From positions 91,520 through 155,519 of the forward strand of contig JAFUAY010000010.1 of NCBI GenBank assembly GCA_017460515.1: a stretch of DNA of 64,000 nt, given 5' to 3'. The stretch's first letter is position 1. The number at the start of each line of letters is the position of its first letter. This stretch comes from Prevotella sp. GTDB taxonomy: Bacteria; Bacteroidota; Bacteroidia; Bacteroidales; Bacteroidaceae. A program made the translations under genes and the position numbers. The notes below the pieces were generated by a model, which ran no database searches, was not told the DNA's origin, and worked only from the letters and a program-made list of their open reading frames with translations. Positions 7,962-17,700 of the stretch are shown piece after piece.

Positions 7962-8108
7962 AGAGTGAAGAATGAATAGTAAGAGAATAGCTACCGCAAT
8001 GAAGAGGCTGGGACGATGGACAGGTGTTCGTCGCCGCATGGAGACTCTTTGCACCGCTCTTATCAGTGCGGTAGCAAACTATTCACTATTCACTATTATC
8101 TGTTCACT
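7960..8108 (+). repeat. Palindromic coding element, copy 3 (start and signal peptide of the Mfa2-like gene)
   Basis: Inner inverted repeat GCTACCGCA (7990-7998) and TGCGGTAGC (8067-8075). The left arm holds 7-bp units (GAAGAGT, GAAGAAT, GAATAGT, AAGAGAA) and the right arm ATTCACT, ATTCACT, ATTATCT, GTTCACT. The upstream stop codon abuts the left arm and the next start codon (7972) lies in it. The frame is as in the other copies: IATA on the left, AVANYSLFTI on the right. Confidence 0.85.
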
Positions 8109-9027
8109 GTTCATGTCCTGCGAGTACAAGGACCTTTGCTACGACCATAACCACTGGGCGTTGGCTACTCCTGCCTTTGACTGGAGCAAGGCGCCGAGCG
8201 CTAATCCTAAGAGTATGACGGTGCTCGTCTATGATAAGGCGAGCCTTGGTAGTGAGCCTGAGCGCTACGACTACCGACTGGTGCCTCCCTATCCTGAGAT
8301 TCGCCTGACCCCAGGTGATTATCAGGCGCTGACCTATAACAACGATACTGAGACTATCCTGCTGCGCGGATTGGAAGAGCCTTCAACTGTAGAGGCCTAC
8401 ACCCGCACCTCGTCTATCGAGGAAGGCACCATGATAGATACCCGTGCACAGATGCCGCGAGCCGCTGGCAACGAGCCCGTTATCCTGGAGCCCGACTTCC
8501 TATGGGCAGGGCTCTCAGAAGATATCCATATCAGTCTCGACTCCCTCTATAAGATCAAGATGATGCCCGAGCCCCGCTTCGTTGAGATAGATATCACCGT
8601 TAAGAACGTGCCTAACCTGAAATATGTAGGTCAGATGGGTGGAGCCCTCACGGGCCTCGCCGCATCAATCTTCCTTGAGACGGGCAAGCTGAGCGAGAAC
8701 ACCGCTACGCAGGCATTTACTTGTGAGGCCGTTGATGGCAGCACCATTCACATGAAGTTCCGTTGCTTTGGCCATTGTCCCTATCATGCTGAAGAAAACA
8801 AAAATCAGCATGTGTTCACCCTCTATGCCGTCCTTGCCGACGGTTCAAAATGGTACTACACACAGGATGTCTCTGAACAGATGCATGACCCAGAGACCAA
8901 TCCTGATGAGTACAACCTCTATCTGGAGCTCGACGAGCTACCTATCCCCAAGCCTATCGTCAACGGCTCCGGCTTCCAGCCCACCATCGACGACTGGCAA
9001 GGTGTTGAGATCGACGTTGGAATGTAA
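7972..9027 (+). CDS. Mfa2/FimB-family fimbrial anchor lipoprotein
   Basis: A 351-residue predicted lipoprotein; the lipobox is SLFMSC followed by EYKDLCYDHNHW. The sequence AKAPSANPKSMTVLVYD-like segment, RLVPPYPEIRLTPGDYQALTYNND and later VKNVPNLKYVGQMGGALTGLAASI are the pattern of FimB/Mfa2 subunits, which in Porphyromonas anchor the pilus base and limit its length. Its position between a DUF3575 gene and a fimbrillin gene supports this. The N-terminus (MNSKRIATAMKR... to ICSLFMSC) is unusually long for a lipoprotein signal, and nearly all of it, with the start codon, comes from palindromic element copy 3. A shorter internal Met start (for instance at METLC) is possible. Confidence 0.82.
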   Translation: MNSKRIATAMKRLGRWTGVRRRMETLCTALISAVANYSLFTIICSLFMSCEYKDLCYDHNHWALATPAFDWSKAPSANPKSMTVLVYDKASLGSEPERYDYRLVPPYPEIRLTPGDYQALTYNNDTETILLRGLEEPSTVEAYTRTSSIEEGTMIDTRAQMPRAAGNEPVILEPDFLWAGLSEDIHISLDSLYKIKMMPEPRFVEIDITVKNVPNLKYVGQMGGALTGLAASIFLETGKLSENTATQAFTCEAVDGSTIHMKFRCFGHCPYHAEENKNQHVFTLYAVLADGSKWYYTQDVSEQMHDPETNPDEYNLYLELDELPIPKPIVNGSGFQPTIDDWQGVEIDVGM

Positions 9028-9151
9028 GAGAGAACTAATGACATAATGTATAACCCACTTAAAAAACTATTACAACACGAAACAGACAGCAAAGAACAGA
9101 AAACAATTTAGAACAAACAATTTTTTTATTCACTTTTAATTTTATACAATT

Positions 9152-10315
9152 ATGAAAAAAAATCTTTTATTCCTTGCAATGGCAGCCGTAGCGCTTGCCT
9201 CTTGCAGCAATGACGAGACGACATCGGTCAACGAGAGTCTCAAAGATGCTAATGCCATCAGCTTTAGGCCGTTTATGAACAACATAACTCGTGGTGCTAC
9301 AGACGCTGGTGTAATGACTGCTTTCGCAACAGGTAATTCCTTTAATGTGTATGCAGATTATGATGGAAGCAAATATTTCCAAACGGATTTTACAAAACAA
9401 GATGGAAGTACATTTACTTCATCAAACAAGTATTATTATCCTTCAGACCTTGGCGCTGCTAAAGGAACTGAGCCTGAAACTTATAAAACTTTAACATTTA
9501 CTGCTATTTATGGAGCGACTCAAATAGCTAACACTGCTGGTGCTATTGATGATTATACTCCAGCCGCCGCAGCAACATCGCAAGTGGATGTCCTTGTAGC
9601 TAAAAGAGCTATTACTTCAAGCCCTGGTTCTACTGGAGTCGTATTGGATTTCCGTCATGCACTATCTCAGATAGTCGTTAAAGTAAAGAACACAAATGCC
9701 AACTTGAAATTAACCATTTCTGATGTGCAGATAGGTCAGGTAAAGACTATTGGTGATTTTGCTTATACAGGTGATGGTACAGGCAAAGTTGCTCAAAGTG
9801 ATTGGACTCCTGCAACTCCAGGAGCCTATACACAATCTTCACTTGGTGTTACGTTTACTGGAACGAATGGTGGTACAAGGGATAACGAGGTTGTAACGCT
9901 GGGATCTCCTTGGCTGATAGTTCCGCAGGATAAGGTTAACACTGCTGAGTATTCTACAGCAAATGATCCAGCTCCATCTATTACAAGCTCAACGACACCT
10001 AATATTGTTGGTAACTATTTGGCCTTGAAGATGACTATTAAGAACAACGATGCTAGTGGTACTGTTATTGCTTCTGAAAGATGGTGCTGTTGGCCTATTG
10101 ATCAAGATTTTGATCCTGGATACAAGTATGTATTCATTATTGATGCAGGCTCAGGCGGCTATCAGCCTGTTGATATCAATAACGATAAGACAGATCTTGA
10201 TCCAGTGCTTGGTGATGTAATCGTATTCTCTGCTTCTTGCACTATTGCTGATTGGGATACCGATTTGAATGGCGATTCTAATGATGATGACGATATAGAC
10301 GTTAATATTCCCTAA
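9152..10315 (+). CDS. Fimbrillin-family (Mfa-like) lipoprotein, probable major subunit
   Basis: A 387-residue lipoprotein with a clear signal: MKKNLLFLAMAAVALASC, then SNDETT. The mature part has the fimbrillin-like pattern of the Mfa_like family: AISFRPFMNNITRGATD, FNVYADYDG, YYYPSD, VVLDFRHALSQIVVKVKNTN, and a long C-terminal strand region. In type V pili, lipidated precursors reach the surface and are cleaved before donor-strand polymerisation. It is visibly richer in A/T than its neighbours, as expected for a variable surface subunit or one acquired separately. A hairpin (10351-10377) follows it. The 124-bp upstream gap is A/T rich, but I found no convincing TAnnTTTG box there. Confidence 0.85.
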   Translation: MKKNLLFLAMAAVALASCSNDETTSVNESLKDANAISFRPFMNNITRGATDAGVMTAFATGNSFNVYADYDGSKYFQTDFTKQDGSTFTSSNKYYYPSDLGAAKGTEPETYKTLTFTAIYGATQIANTAGAIDDYTPAAAATSQVDVLVAKRAITSSPGSTGVVLDFRHALSQIVVKVKNTNANLKLTISDVQIGQVKTIGDFAYTGDGTGKVAQSDWTPATPGAYTQSSLGVTFTGTNGGTRDNEVVTLGSPWLIVPQDKVNTAEYSTANDPAPSITSSTTPNIVGNYLALKMTIKNNDASGTVIASERWCCWPIDQDFDPGYKYVFIIDAGSGGYQPVDINNDKTDLDPVLGDVIVFSASCTIADWDTDLNGDSNDDDDIDVNIP

Positions 10316-10350
10316 TCCATAAGACTATCAAATGAATTAGAACCAACTAT

Positions 10351-10377
10351 TCCGGAGGGAGCACCCCTCCCTCCGGA
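10351..10377 (+). terminator. Hairpin after the fimbrillin gene
   Basis: Perfect 11-bp stem TCCGGAGGGAG / CTCCCTCCGGA with a 5-nt loop, starting 35 bp after the stop. There is no proper T tract (TTATC, then A residues follow), so it could be a terminator or a 3'-end stabilising structure that lets some transcript through to the next genes. Confidence 0.65.
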
Positions 10378-10390
10378 TTATCAAAAAACA

Positions 10391-10654
10391 GTTGAATGGA
10401 GATGAAGATGAAGTTGCATTGAAACTATGATGAAGTTACATAGATATTACGACCCAATTACTTAGATATTACACCGTAAAAGCTTAGAGATTGCATCGTA
10501 ATAACTAAGTAACTGCAACGTAAAAGCATTGTGACTGCATCGTAAAACCATAGGAACTCCAAGAGCAAAGCCTAGGAACGCTCATAGCGAAACTAGGGAA
10601 CGCGCCAAGCGAAATTAGGGAACGCTCAAGGCAAGACTAAGAAACGAAAAAAAG
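10391..10654 (+). repeat. 22-bp periodic array, twelve degenerate units
   Basis: Starting at 10391, the whole gene-free gap can be cut into twelve contiguous 22-bp units with no insertion or deletion (10391, 10413, 10435 ... 10633). Each unit is a 15-bp word, A-rich at its start with TAG/TTAG in the middle, plus a 7-bp linker. Adjacent units are most alike: ATAGATATTA / TTAGATATTA early, GATTGCATCGTA / GACTGCATCGTA in the middle, and CTAGGGAACGC / TTAGGGAACGC at the end. The array ends 6 bp before the start codon at 10661. The remaining bases of the 10316-10660 gap hold only the hairpin at 10351. Confidence 0.8.
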
Positions 10655-10660
10655 AAGAAA

Positions 10661-11758
10661 ATGCGAAAAAACCTCATAACCTCATGCAACACAGCTGAAA
10701 CGCCTTTATACAAAGGATTTCAGACACATGAGGTTTGCTTCAAAAACCTCATACAAACCTCATCTAAACCTACCGTGAAATGGTTGGTGATGATGGCTGC
10801 ACTCCTGCTGACAGCCTGTTCGAGTGATAGCAGCGACTCTGACATCTACGCCCCCAACACCAGCGCCGAAGCCAACAGGATTCGCTTCAACGCCGATGTT
10901 TGGCGCATGATGGAGACGCGTGCCGCCACCTTCGACTCGCAGTCAGCCCTGCAAACCGAAGCCGCCTTCACCGCTGCTGCCTATACACACAACACCACAA
11001 CGGCCTACTTCAGCCCTGTACAGATTGATTGGGTTACTGACAGCTGGGAGTTCTCTGACGGTAAGCACTACTGGCCCACCTCAGGCTCTCTGGACTTCTT
11101 CGCCTATATGCCTGCTTCTGCCTCCCTGCCCAGCTACATGGGTGCAGGTCCCACCTATTCAGTCATTGACACCAACGATGACAAAGAGCCTGACGCCCAG
11201 GAAGTCAGCTTCACCTGCACCTCCCTGCCAATGACCTCAGCAGGACAGAGCACCCTGAAGGAGTTCATCTACGCCCTCGCTGCCGATCAGGACAAAGCAG
11301 GCACCAACAGTACCCTGCAGCCCACAGCTGGCGAGGTAGCGCTGACCTTCAAGCATCCCTTCGCCCGCATCAAGTTGCAACTGTCAGCCTCACAGTCAAA
11401 AGAGGTGACTATCAATACCATCACCTTTAAAAACATAAAAGCGACAGGCAGCTATACCCATAGCGCAGGATGGAGCAGTCTTGATGACAATACAGACCTC
11501 GTGGTAACGCTTAATCAGACATATTCCATCACAGGGGCTGTACAAGACCTTGGCAGCTACATCATGATACCCCAGGCTTGGGCAGGCGTAATAGAAGTCA
11601 GCGCGTCTTGGAAAGTATGGGATGAGCCCATCGAAGACGAAGGACTTACAGCCACCGTTCCTGCAACGTGGCAACCAGGTTATAGCTACACCTATTCATT
11701 CACCATCAGCGAACGCGACTTGATAGTGGATTCATCAAAATACACGGAGCAATGGTAA
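10661..11758 (+). CDS. Fimbrillin-like (Mfa-like) lipoprotein, minor subunit
   Basis: A predicted lipoprotein (lipobox LLLTAC, then SSDSSDSDIYAPN) with a fimbrillin-like body: NRIRFNADVWRMMETRAATFD, GKHYWPTSGSLDFFAYMPAS, VALTFKHPFARIKLQLSASQS, and a C-terminal WQPGYSYTYSFTISERDL. The ATG at 10661 gives a leader of about 45 residues before the lipobox, which is long. A GTG at 10775 would give the compact signal MKWLVMMAALLLTAC and may be the real start. The stretch between the two candidates carries several ACCTCAT repeats. The gene overlaps the giant-protein gene by 7 bp (ATGGTAA), so the two are translationally coupled and probably work together. Confidence 0.8.
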   Translation: MRKNLITSCNTAETPLYKGFQTHEVCFKNLIQTSSKPTVKWLVMMAALLLTACSSDSSDSDIYAPNTSAEANRIRFNADVWRMMETRAATFDSQSALQTEAAFTAAAYTHNTTTAYFSPVQIDWVTDSWEFSDGKHYWPTSGSLDFFAYMPASASLPSYMGAGPTYSVIDTNDDKEPDAQEVSFTCTSLPMTSAGQSTLKEFIYALAADQDKAGTNSTLQPTAGEVALTFKHPFARIKLQLSASQSKEVTINTITFKNIKATGSYTHSAGWSSLDDNTDLVVTLNQTYSITGAVQDLGSYIMIPQAWAGVIEVSASWKVWDEPIEDEGLTATVPATWQPGYSYTYSFTISERDLIVDSSKYTEQW

Positions 11759-14700
11759 GACGTAGACATATCATCATACTAATGGCACTCCTGCTGATGG
11801 CGGGAGGAGCTACTGAAGCGTGGGCATTTAAGGTTACCTACCATATCCTGACATTGCCACTTGATCACGAGAAAGGTACTGCAAATACAAAGTTATCTTA
11901 TGACGGATGGCGCATGGAGGCCGTGAGAGTCGTCTTTAGCGATGCCAGCACTGTAGAGTTGCCTGCTCACTTTAAGAGTCCGCTGGCAAAGAATTTCACG
12001 TTCTATCCAGAATCGGTGATCAAGAAAGACGGTACGGCTCATGATATTTATCAAAACAACTCAAAATTCAAGTATTTCCTCTACAAAGCCCCCCTTGCCC
12101 CTTATGTAAAAGTGACAGTAAGTGAACATGCAATCACTAATGAAGTGATTAGTAATGAGAGTGCATGGAGTGCAGCAGCAAGCAGCAACAAGAAGACGGC
12201 CACCAGCTATGCCAACATGGAATCACAGGTCGGTTCACTTGCCGATGGTGATTATTACTTTAGCTTTCAGGATGTATGTCTGGCAGAAGGTGACGGAGGT
12301 GCTGAAATCCCAAGCAATGACTATCACATCTATGTGACCTATGAATACGATGCTGACAATACGATTGCGAAGCTTGATGGCTCCGAGAGCTACAATATTA
12401 CCTTAGGTGATGGATTCCTGGCTTTCAACAGAGGCCGTAACAACCGCCCCGCAGTCATTCCGAAGCAGTACGTATCAGCAGAACAGCTGGCCAGCGATGA
12501 ATTTGTCTATGTAGATGTCTCTAAGGTAAAGAATAGTTCAATTACTGCTTATTGGGAAGATAAGTCTGGTAAAAACAAGAACAGGAGAGAGGATGTGGAA
12601 TCCCAGTTCCATTTTAAGTACCTTTACGAAGGAGAAGACCCATACAACATCACCATTCGTTCTGCCTATAATAATGAGGATACATATTACATTGAACAAG
12701 ACACCTACGATGCTGACTATGTAAGGAAATACTATAAAGGTGCCGTTTTATTTGGTAATAGCGTAGGTGCAAAAATATATTTTGCAAGTGATGACGATGT
12801 AAAATATACAACAGTCTATAATTCCGTTGAAGCTGAGGCTGATGCCACCCTCGTGAGCTCTGAATCAAAGCCAGGCTATTACCGCAGTTACGGCACTGTT
12901 TATAATTCGTTCGCATTGTTGAGTTCCAAAGCCTTGGACGGCAGTAAAGACGGCTATGTCTTTATGGGAACCAGGATTTTCAACGCTAACGGATCATACA
13001 AGGATCCTGGTACCGGCAAATATTACTATTTGCGTAGCGATCATAACGATCCGTATTACCAGGCGATGACACCTGCAACAGCTGTAACGAGTCACTCTAC
13101 CGACAAGCAAATGTATGCAATAACGACAGTCAACTTCAAGGTGCCTACACCCTTCTATAATCCTAGCGGTACTGATGAGGAGAAAGCCGCTCACACGCTG
13201 ACTGCCTCTATCGACATGAGTGAATATACATTTTCGACAGCAGATATTAGTGACGCAGATATCCCTGTCTCGCTCAAGCGTAAATATTGCAACATCAACG
13301 GCTACTACAAAGATGCAGCGCGAACGCAAGCAATAACGAAGTATTCAGATCTGGGCGAAGGACGTGACATCTATTTGGGCTATGAGGTATTACCGTCTAT
13401 ACCTTTCCGGACCATCACACCAGCAGCCAGCTATTCGTCTGCCACCTGGAATGCTGCCACATGGTATGAGTTGACGGATGCAGAAAGCAGTCAGGTGGAT
13501 GGCAAGAAACTGAAATACGACGGCTCAACCAATTTCAAGAACAACGGTGCTGACGGCGATTACGTGAAGGCCAGCGAGTTTGCCTTCATTGGCGACCCCT
13601 ATGAGCTGAGAGTCATCAGCCGCAGTCAGACATCAGGTGCTTCACCCTCCTATGTTGGTGTAGCATCGAATACTCCTTCCTCAGGAACAGCCTTCACAGC
13701 CAGCAGCACAGCTTATAGTGGTAATGTTTGGGAGGTATCTGATGATGCAACAGCAGGCAGCTTCTTGTTGCGTAAATATAAGGGCGAAGGGTATTGGAAC
13801 TGGACAACGGACCATCTGAGTCAGGACATCTCCTATTCAACAGCATCCCATACCTATAATGTGCCTAATAGTAACGCTCATACTATCACCTTTAATATTA
13901 CCAACCTGACCTATGCAGATGGTAATTATATCAAAGTGACTGCGGGCGGAACGAATGCAGATCAGGTAACGGCTACTTCTCCTGTTTTGAGTACAGGTAC
14001 CCAAACAGTCAGTTCTGATGGCAAGGCTACTGTTACGGTTTCTATAAAAGCAAGGGGCGCAAGTAACAAGACGTTTACCATAACCATCACCGAGTATAAT
14101 TCAAGTGATGCCGTTGTCGGTACGGCTTCTGTGATTACCATCAACCAGAATGTTTCAACTGCCTATGCGGGCAATGCTGTCGAATACAGCACTTCATCGT
14201 CAACCCGCATCAAGGTGATGGAACTGCCCACGCGCACCTTTACTTATAAGATTGTTGACTTGGCAGGAAACGTAGCCGCTACAGCCTCTGTGAGCCAATC
14301 GATCTTCACCCCGCTATCGCTGGCCACTATCCCCAGCATCATTGTCAGTCCATTCTTGGTGGGCGAGACGCTGACATTCTATTCATCATTTAATAATGGT
14401 AGCGGTCCTGGTACGGGAACAAGCCGTACTCACCTGACGTCCACAATCACAGAGACTTCCAATTCGAATCATGACATCTACGTCAAATATACCACCAGTC
14501 ATCTTAGGGAAAAACCAATTCAATTGAGTGAAGACCAGACGTTCTTCGTCAAACTGAACGGGCAGTATCTCTATTATGATGCTGGAGTCATTAAGAGCAG
14601 TGCAACGTCTACAGATGCTGATGCATACAAGTGGTTGTTAAGAGCCCGCGATCCTTATGCGATGCTGATTGATAACCTTGCAGCGAGAACGGCGAATAGT

Positions 14701-17700
14701 GTCAGCGGTAGAGAAGATGTCACGGTATATGATGATGACGGAACAGATTCTTCTGTAAAAAGAGACATGGGTGCTTGGGTGCAAGTTGATGATGGTACCT
14801 GGGGCAACGACAAGTCTCTTGAGTTTACTACTACCAGAGCTGACGCCTCCCGCTTTATTGCCAAGAGTAGCGGCGCCATGGGCTCGTCAATCTATGAAGT
14901 GATGGCTGCTGACGGAAGCGTAGATGCCAGCACCACCTATTATAATATAGGACGCTCGGCTGTCGATGTCGTAAAGATTTATAGTAATGCTACCTACGCA
15001 CACGGAGCTGAAGTGCTGAAGTTTGAGCTGGAAGCGAACGCAAAAATTGTCTATCATTTGATAGATAAGTCGAAGAATGACTTGATTCAGGTAGACAGCA
15101 GAAGCCCTGACCTGTCTTTCCCCAATGAATATAAAAGCCCATTGGTAGCTACCTATCACTATTGGAAAGCATCGGCATTCGTTGATGCAGATCCTGATGG
15201 AGGTGTTGATTTTAGCTTCACTGGCTCACCCTCTGAGTTAACATCAGTTGGCGAACTTACCGATGCAAAGTATAACTCACCCGTGACGATTGATGCATCG
15301 GCATACAGCGCTGCTGCCGAGGGATTCAGAAAGACTGCTACTACCGAAGAGAATATGATTACCCAGGTGAAGCTCCTTTCTACGGGTACATATTATTTCT
15401 TAATAGGAAGTGACACCTATAAGTCTGTCACAGTAACAGATGGTCATAAGAGTAACGCGGATATCTATGTCACCTACGACACAGACGAGCGCTTCGGCTT
15501 CGGAACAAAGAACCCCTACATGCTGAAATTCCTAAACGGAAAGAACTATAAGCTGGAGGATGGCAATGATAAACTGACCACGTCGAAAATGCAAGCCATG
15601 TATCCCTATTGTAATGGCGACGGTCATCTGAACATCTATGGCAGCGAGTCGAACGAAGAACAAATGAATGGCGGTTCGAGTACACGTCCCAGATGGGTTT
15701 GGTTCATGGAGAGCGAGAATCACGATCCTTATCATGTGAAGATTCACTCGAGAAGCACCATCTCGTTTAACGGTGCAAGTAACAGTACCTACTTGCAGAC
15801 CTATGCCGTGCATTTCAATCAGGAGACTGACGCACCCAATAAGCAACGTATTGTGACTGGTGGTAACCTTTCGGGTATCTCACAAATAGCGGCAACAGAA
15901 TATATGATTCTGGGAACCACAGGCCACTACCGACTGCTGACTACCAATCCCATAGCTGCTGATACTAATGGCGATGGCGATACATCGGACAGCGGAGAAA
16001 ACGAACGCCGATATGTGACCTCATTTGAACAATACTGGAAGACCTACAATATGCTGAAACAGCATGTGTTGGGATACACAAAGAGCGCTGACGAGTTCAG
16101 CAAAGACCCTGCCACCTTCGTAATGCCTAGTGAGTTGTGGGCAACGCTGAAAGGAAAACTTGGCTCAGGTGATGGTAATTTTGATATTAATGATGCTGAC
16201 GATCTTAACTATATCGACGGTTGTAGTTGGCATAGCTATGAAGTTGCCGCTAATGCCCTGCGATGGAACGGATATGACGATAAAGGTAAAGCAAATACCA
16301 AGAAGGTGGAAATACTGGAACACTGGTTCCAGACCTTCGATATGGGTGATGGCACCTTCGATATAGAGAGCGCCGACATACCGCCTGTGCTGGTACTGCT
16401 CGACCGTCACGGATGGGAGATTATGCGTAAGCAACTGCCTATCGGTCCTGACCCGGAGAAGACTGCTGCCTTAAAAGCTTACGACAGCCCCATGGTGAAG
16501 GAATATCAATTCTATAATAATGCCACCAAGGCTGGAAGCTGCCATAAATACTATCTCAGGCTTCAAGACGGAAAACTCAGAGACGAGATCAAAGTCGATG
16601 GTGTGCCATTTACTTCTACCTCACTTGGAACGCTTCCCCCTATGAAAGCCGACCAGTTTGGCACCTACCCGGATATCTATGTCACCTACACCGTGAAGGA
16701 TGAGTATGAGAAAAGCTATACCTATAATTATAATGAATCAACAGGCGAGGAGACGTTTACGGCATCGAAGTTCCTCATTGTGATGAATGCCAGATACGCC
16801 AGAAATCAGGTTGGCGATACAGAAGGCTTCTTGAGTAAGCCCGTCTTTCAGGGCTCGTACCCGACTGGCGGAAATGTCTATGACATGATTCTCAATCCTA
16901 ACCAGAATGAAGTGGGTAACGTTACCGTTGATGATGATGACGACGGAAAAATAGACAACAATAACCTGTGGTATGTACAACCCAATCTGGCTATTGACGA
17001 TGAGATGGGCATACCTTGGGCTTCAACAACAGGAAATGAGAACGAACCGCTGACAAGGGAAGAAACGAAGAAAAAGTATAAGGACAAGACCGGCTTTGAC
17101 CCCTATAACCTGCAGTTCAAGAATGTTGATACCGAACAGTTCCTCACGATGAGACTCAGTTCAACAGAATTGAGTAATGGCGGCTGGGAAGGTACCCTTA
17201 GCTCGAATACCATGACGCTGGAAGATGCTACAACATCAGGCTATGTGACACCTGAAGGCCACGACCATACAACGCTGCAGATTACCAAGCAGACATTCAT
17301 GGCTGTATCAGATGCGAATGGCAACATGCAGCTGATGCCGCGCTTTGACCATACAAAGCGCATCCAGATGAATTCGAAGTCGGAAGCGCCTAACTACTAT
17401 ACGATACTGGCTGCTCCTGTCAATCACTCCAAGGCTGTGGTTACCAATAATGCATCAATGGGTCCGCAGACAACATTCTTCGTTCGTCCGCAGGTGTTTG
17501 AATACCACATCATCAACAACGATGGAAACGAGGCGCTGCGCTACAAAACGGCAGGCGAATACACTCCATCCATACCAGATAAGGTGAAGAGTCCATTGGC
17601 TACCGACTTCAAGTATTATTATGGTAACACAACGAATAGCATTACAACTGCAACAGCCGACGATTGGAACAGCACTGCGGAACTGTACAAGAGAACTGCT

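Noticed and set aside
10391-10654. CRISPR array
   Set aside because: There is no constant repeat with unique spacers, the period is only 22 bp, and no cas genes are near.
16150-16400. Cellulosome component, from dockerin-like loops in the giant protein
   Set aside because: No cohesin or scaffoldin is in the window, and Bacteroidales of this type are not known for cellulosomes; calcium loops are a simpler reading.
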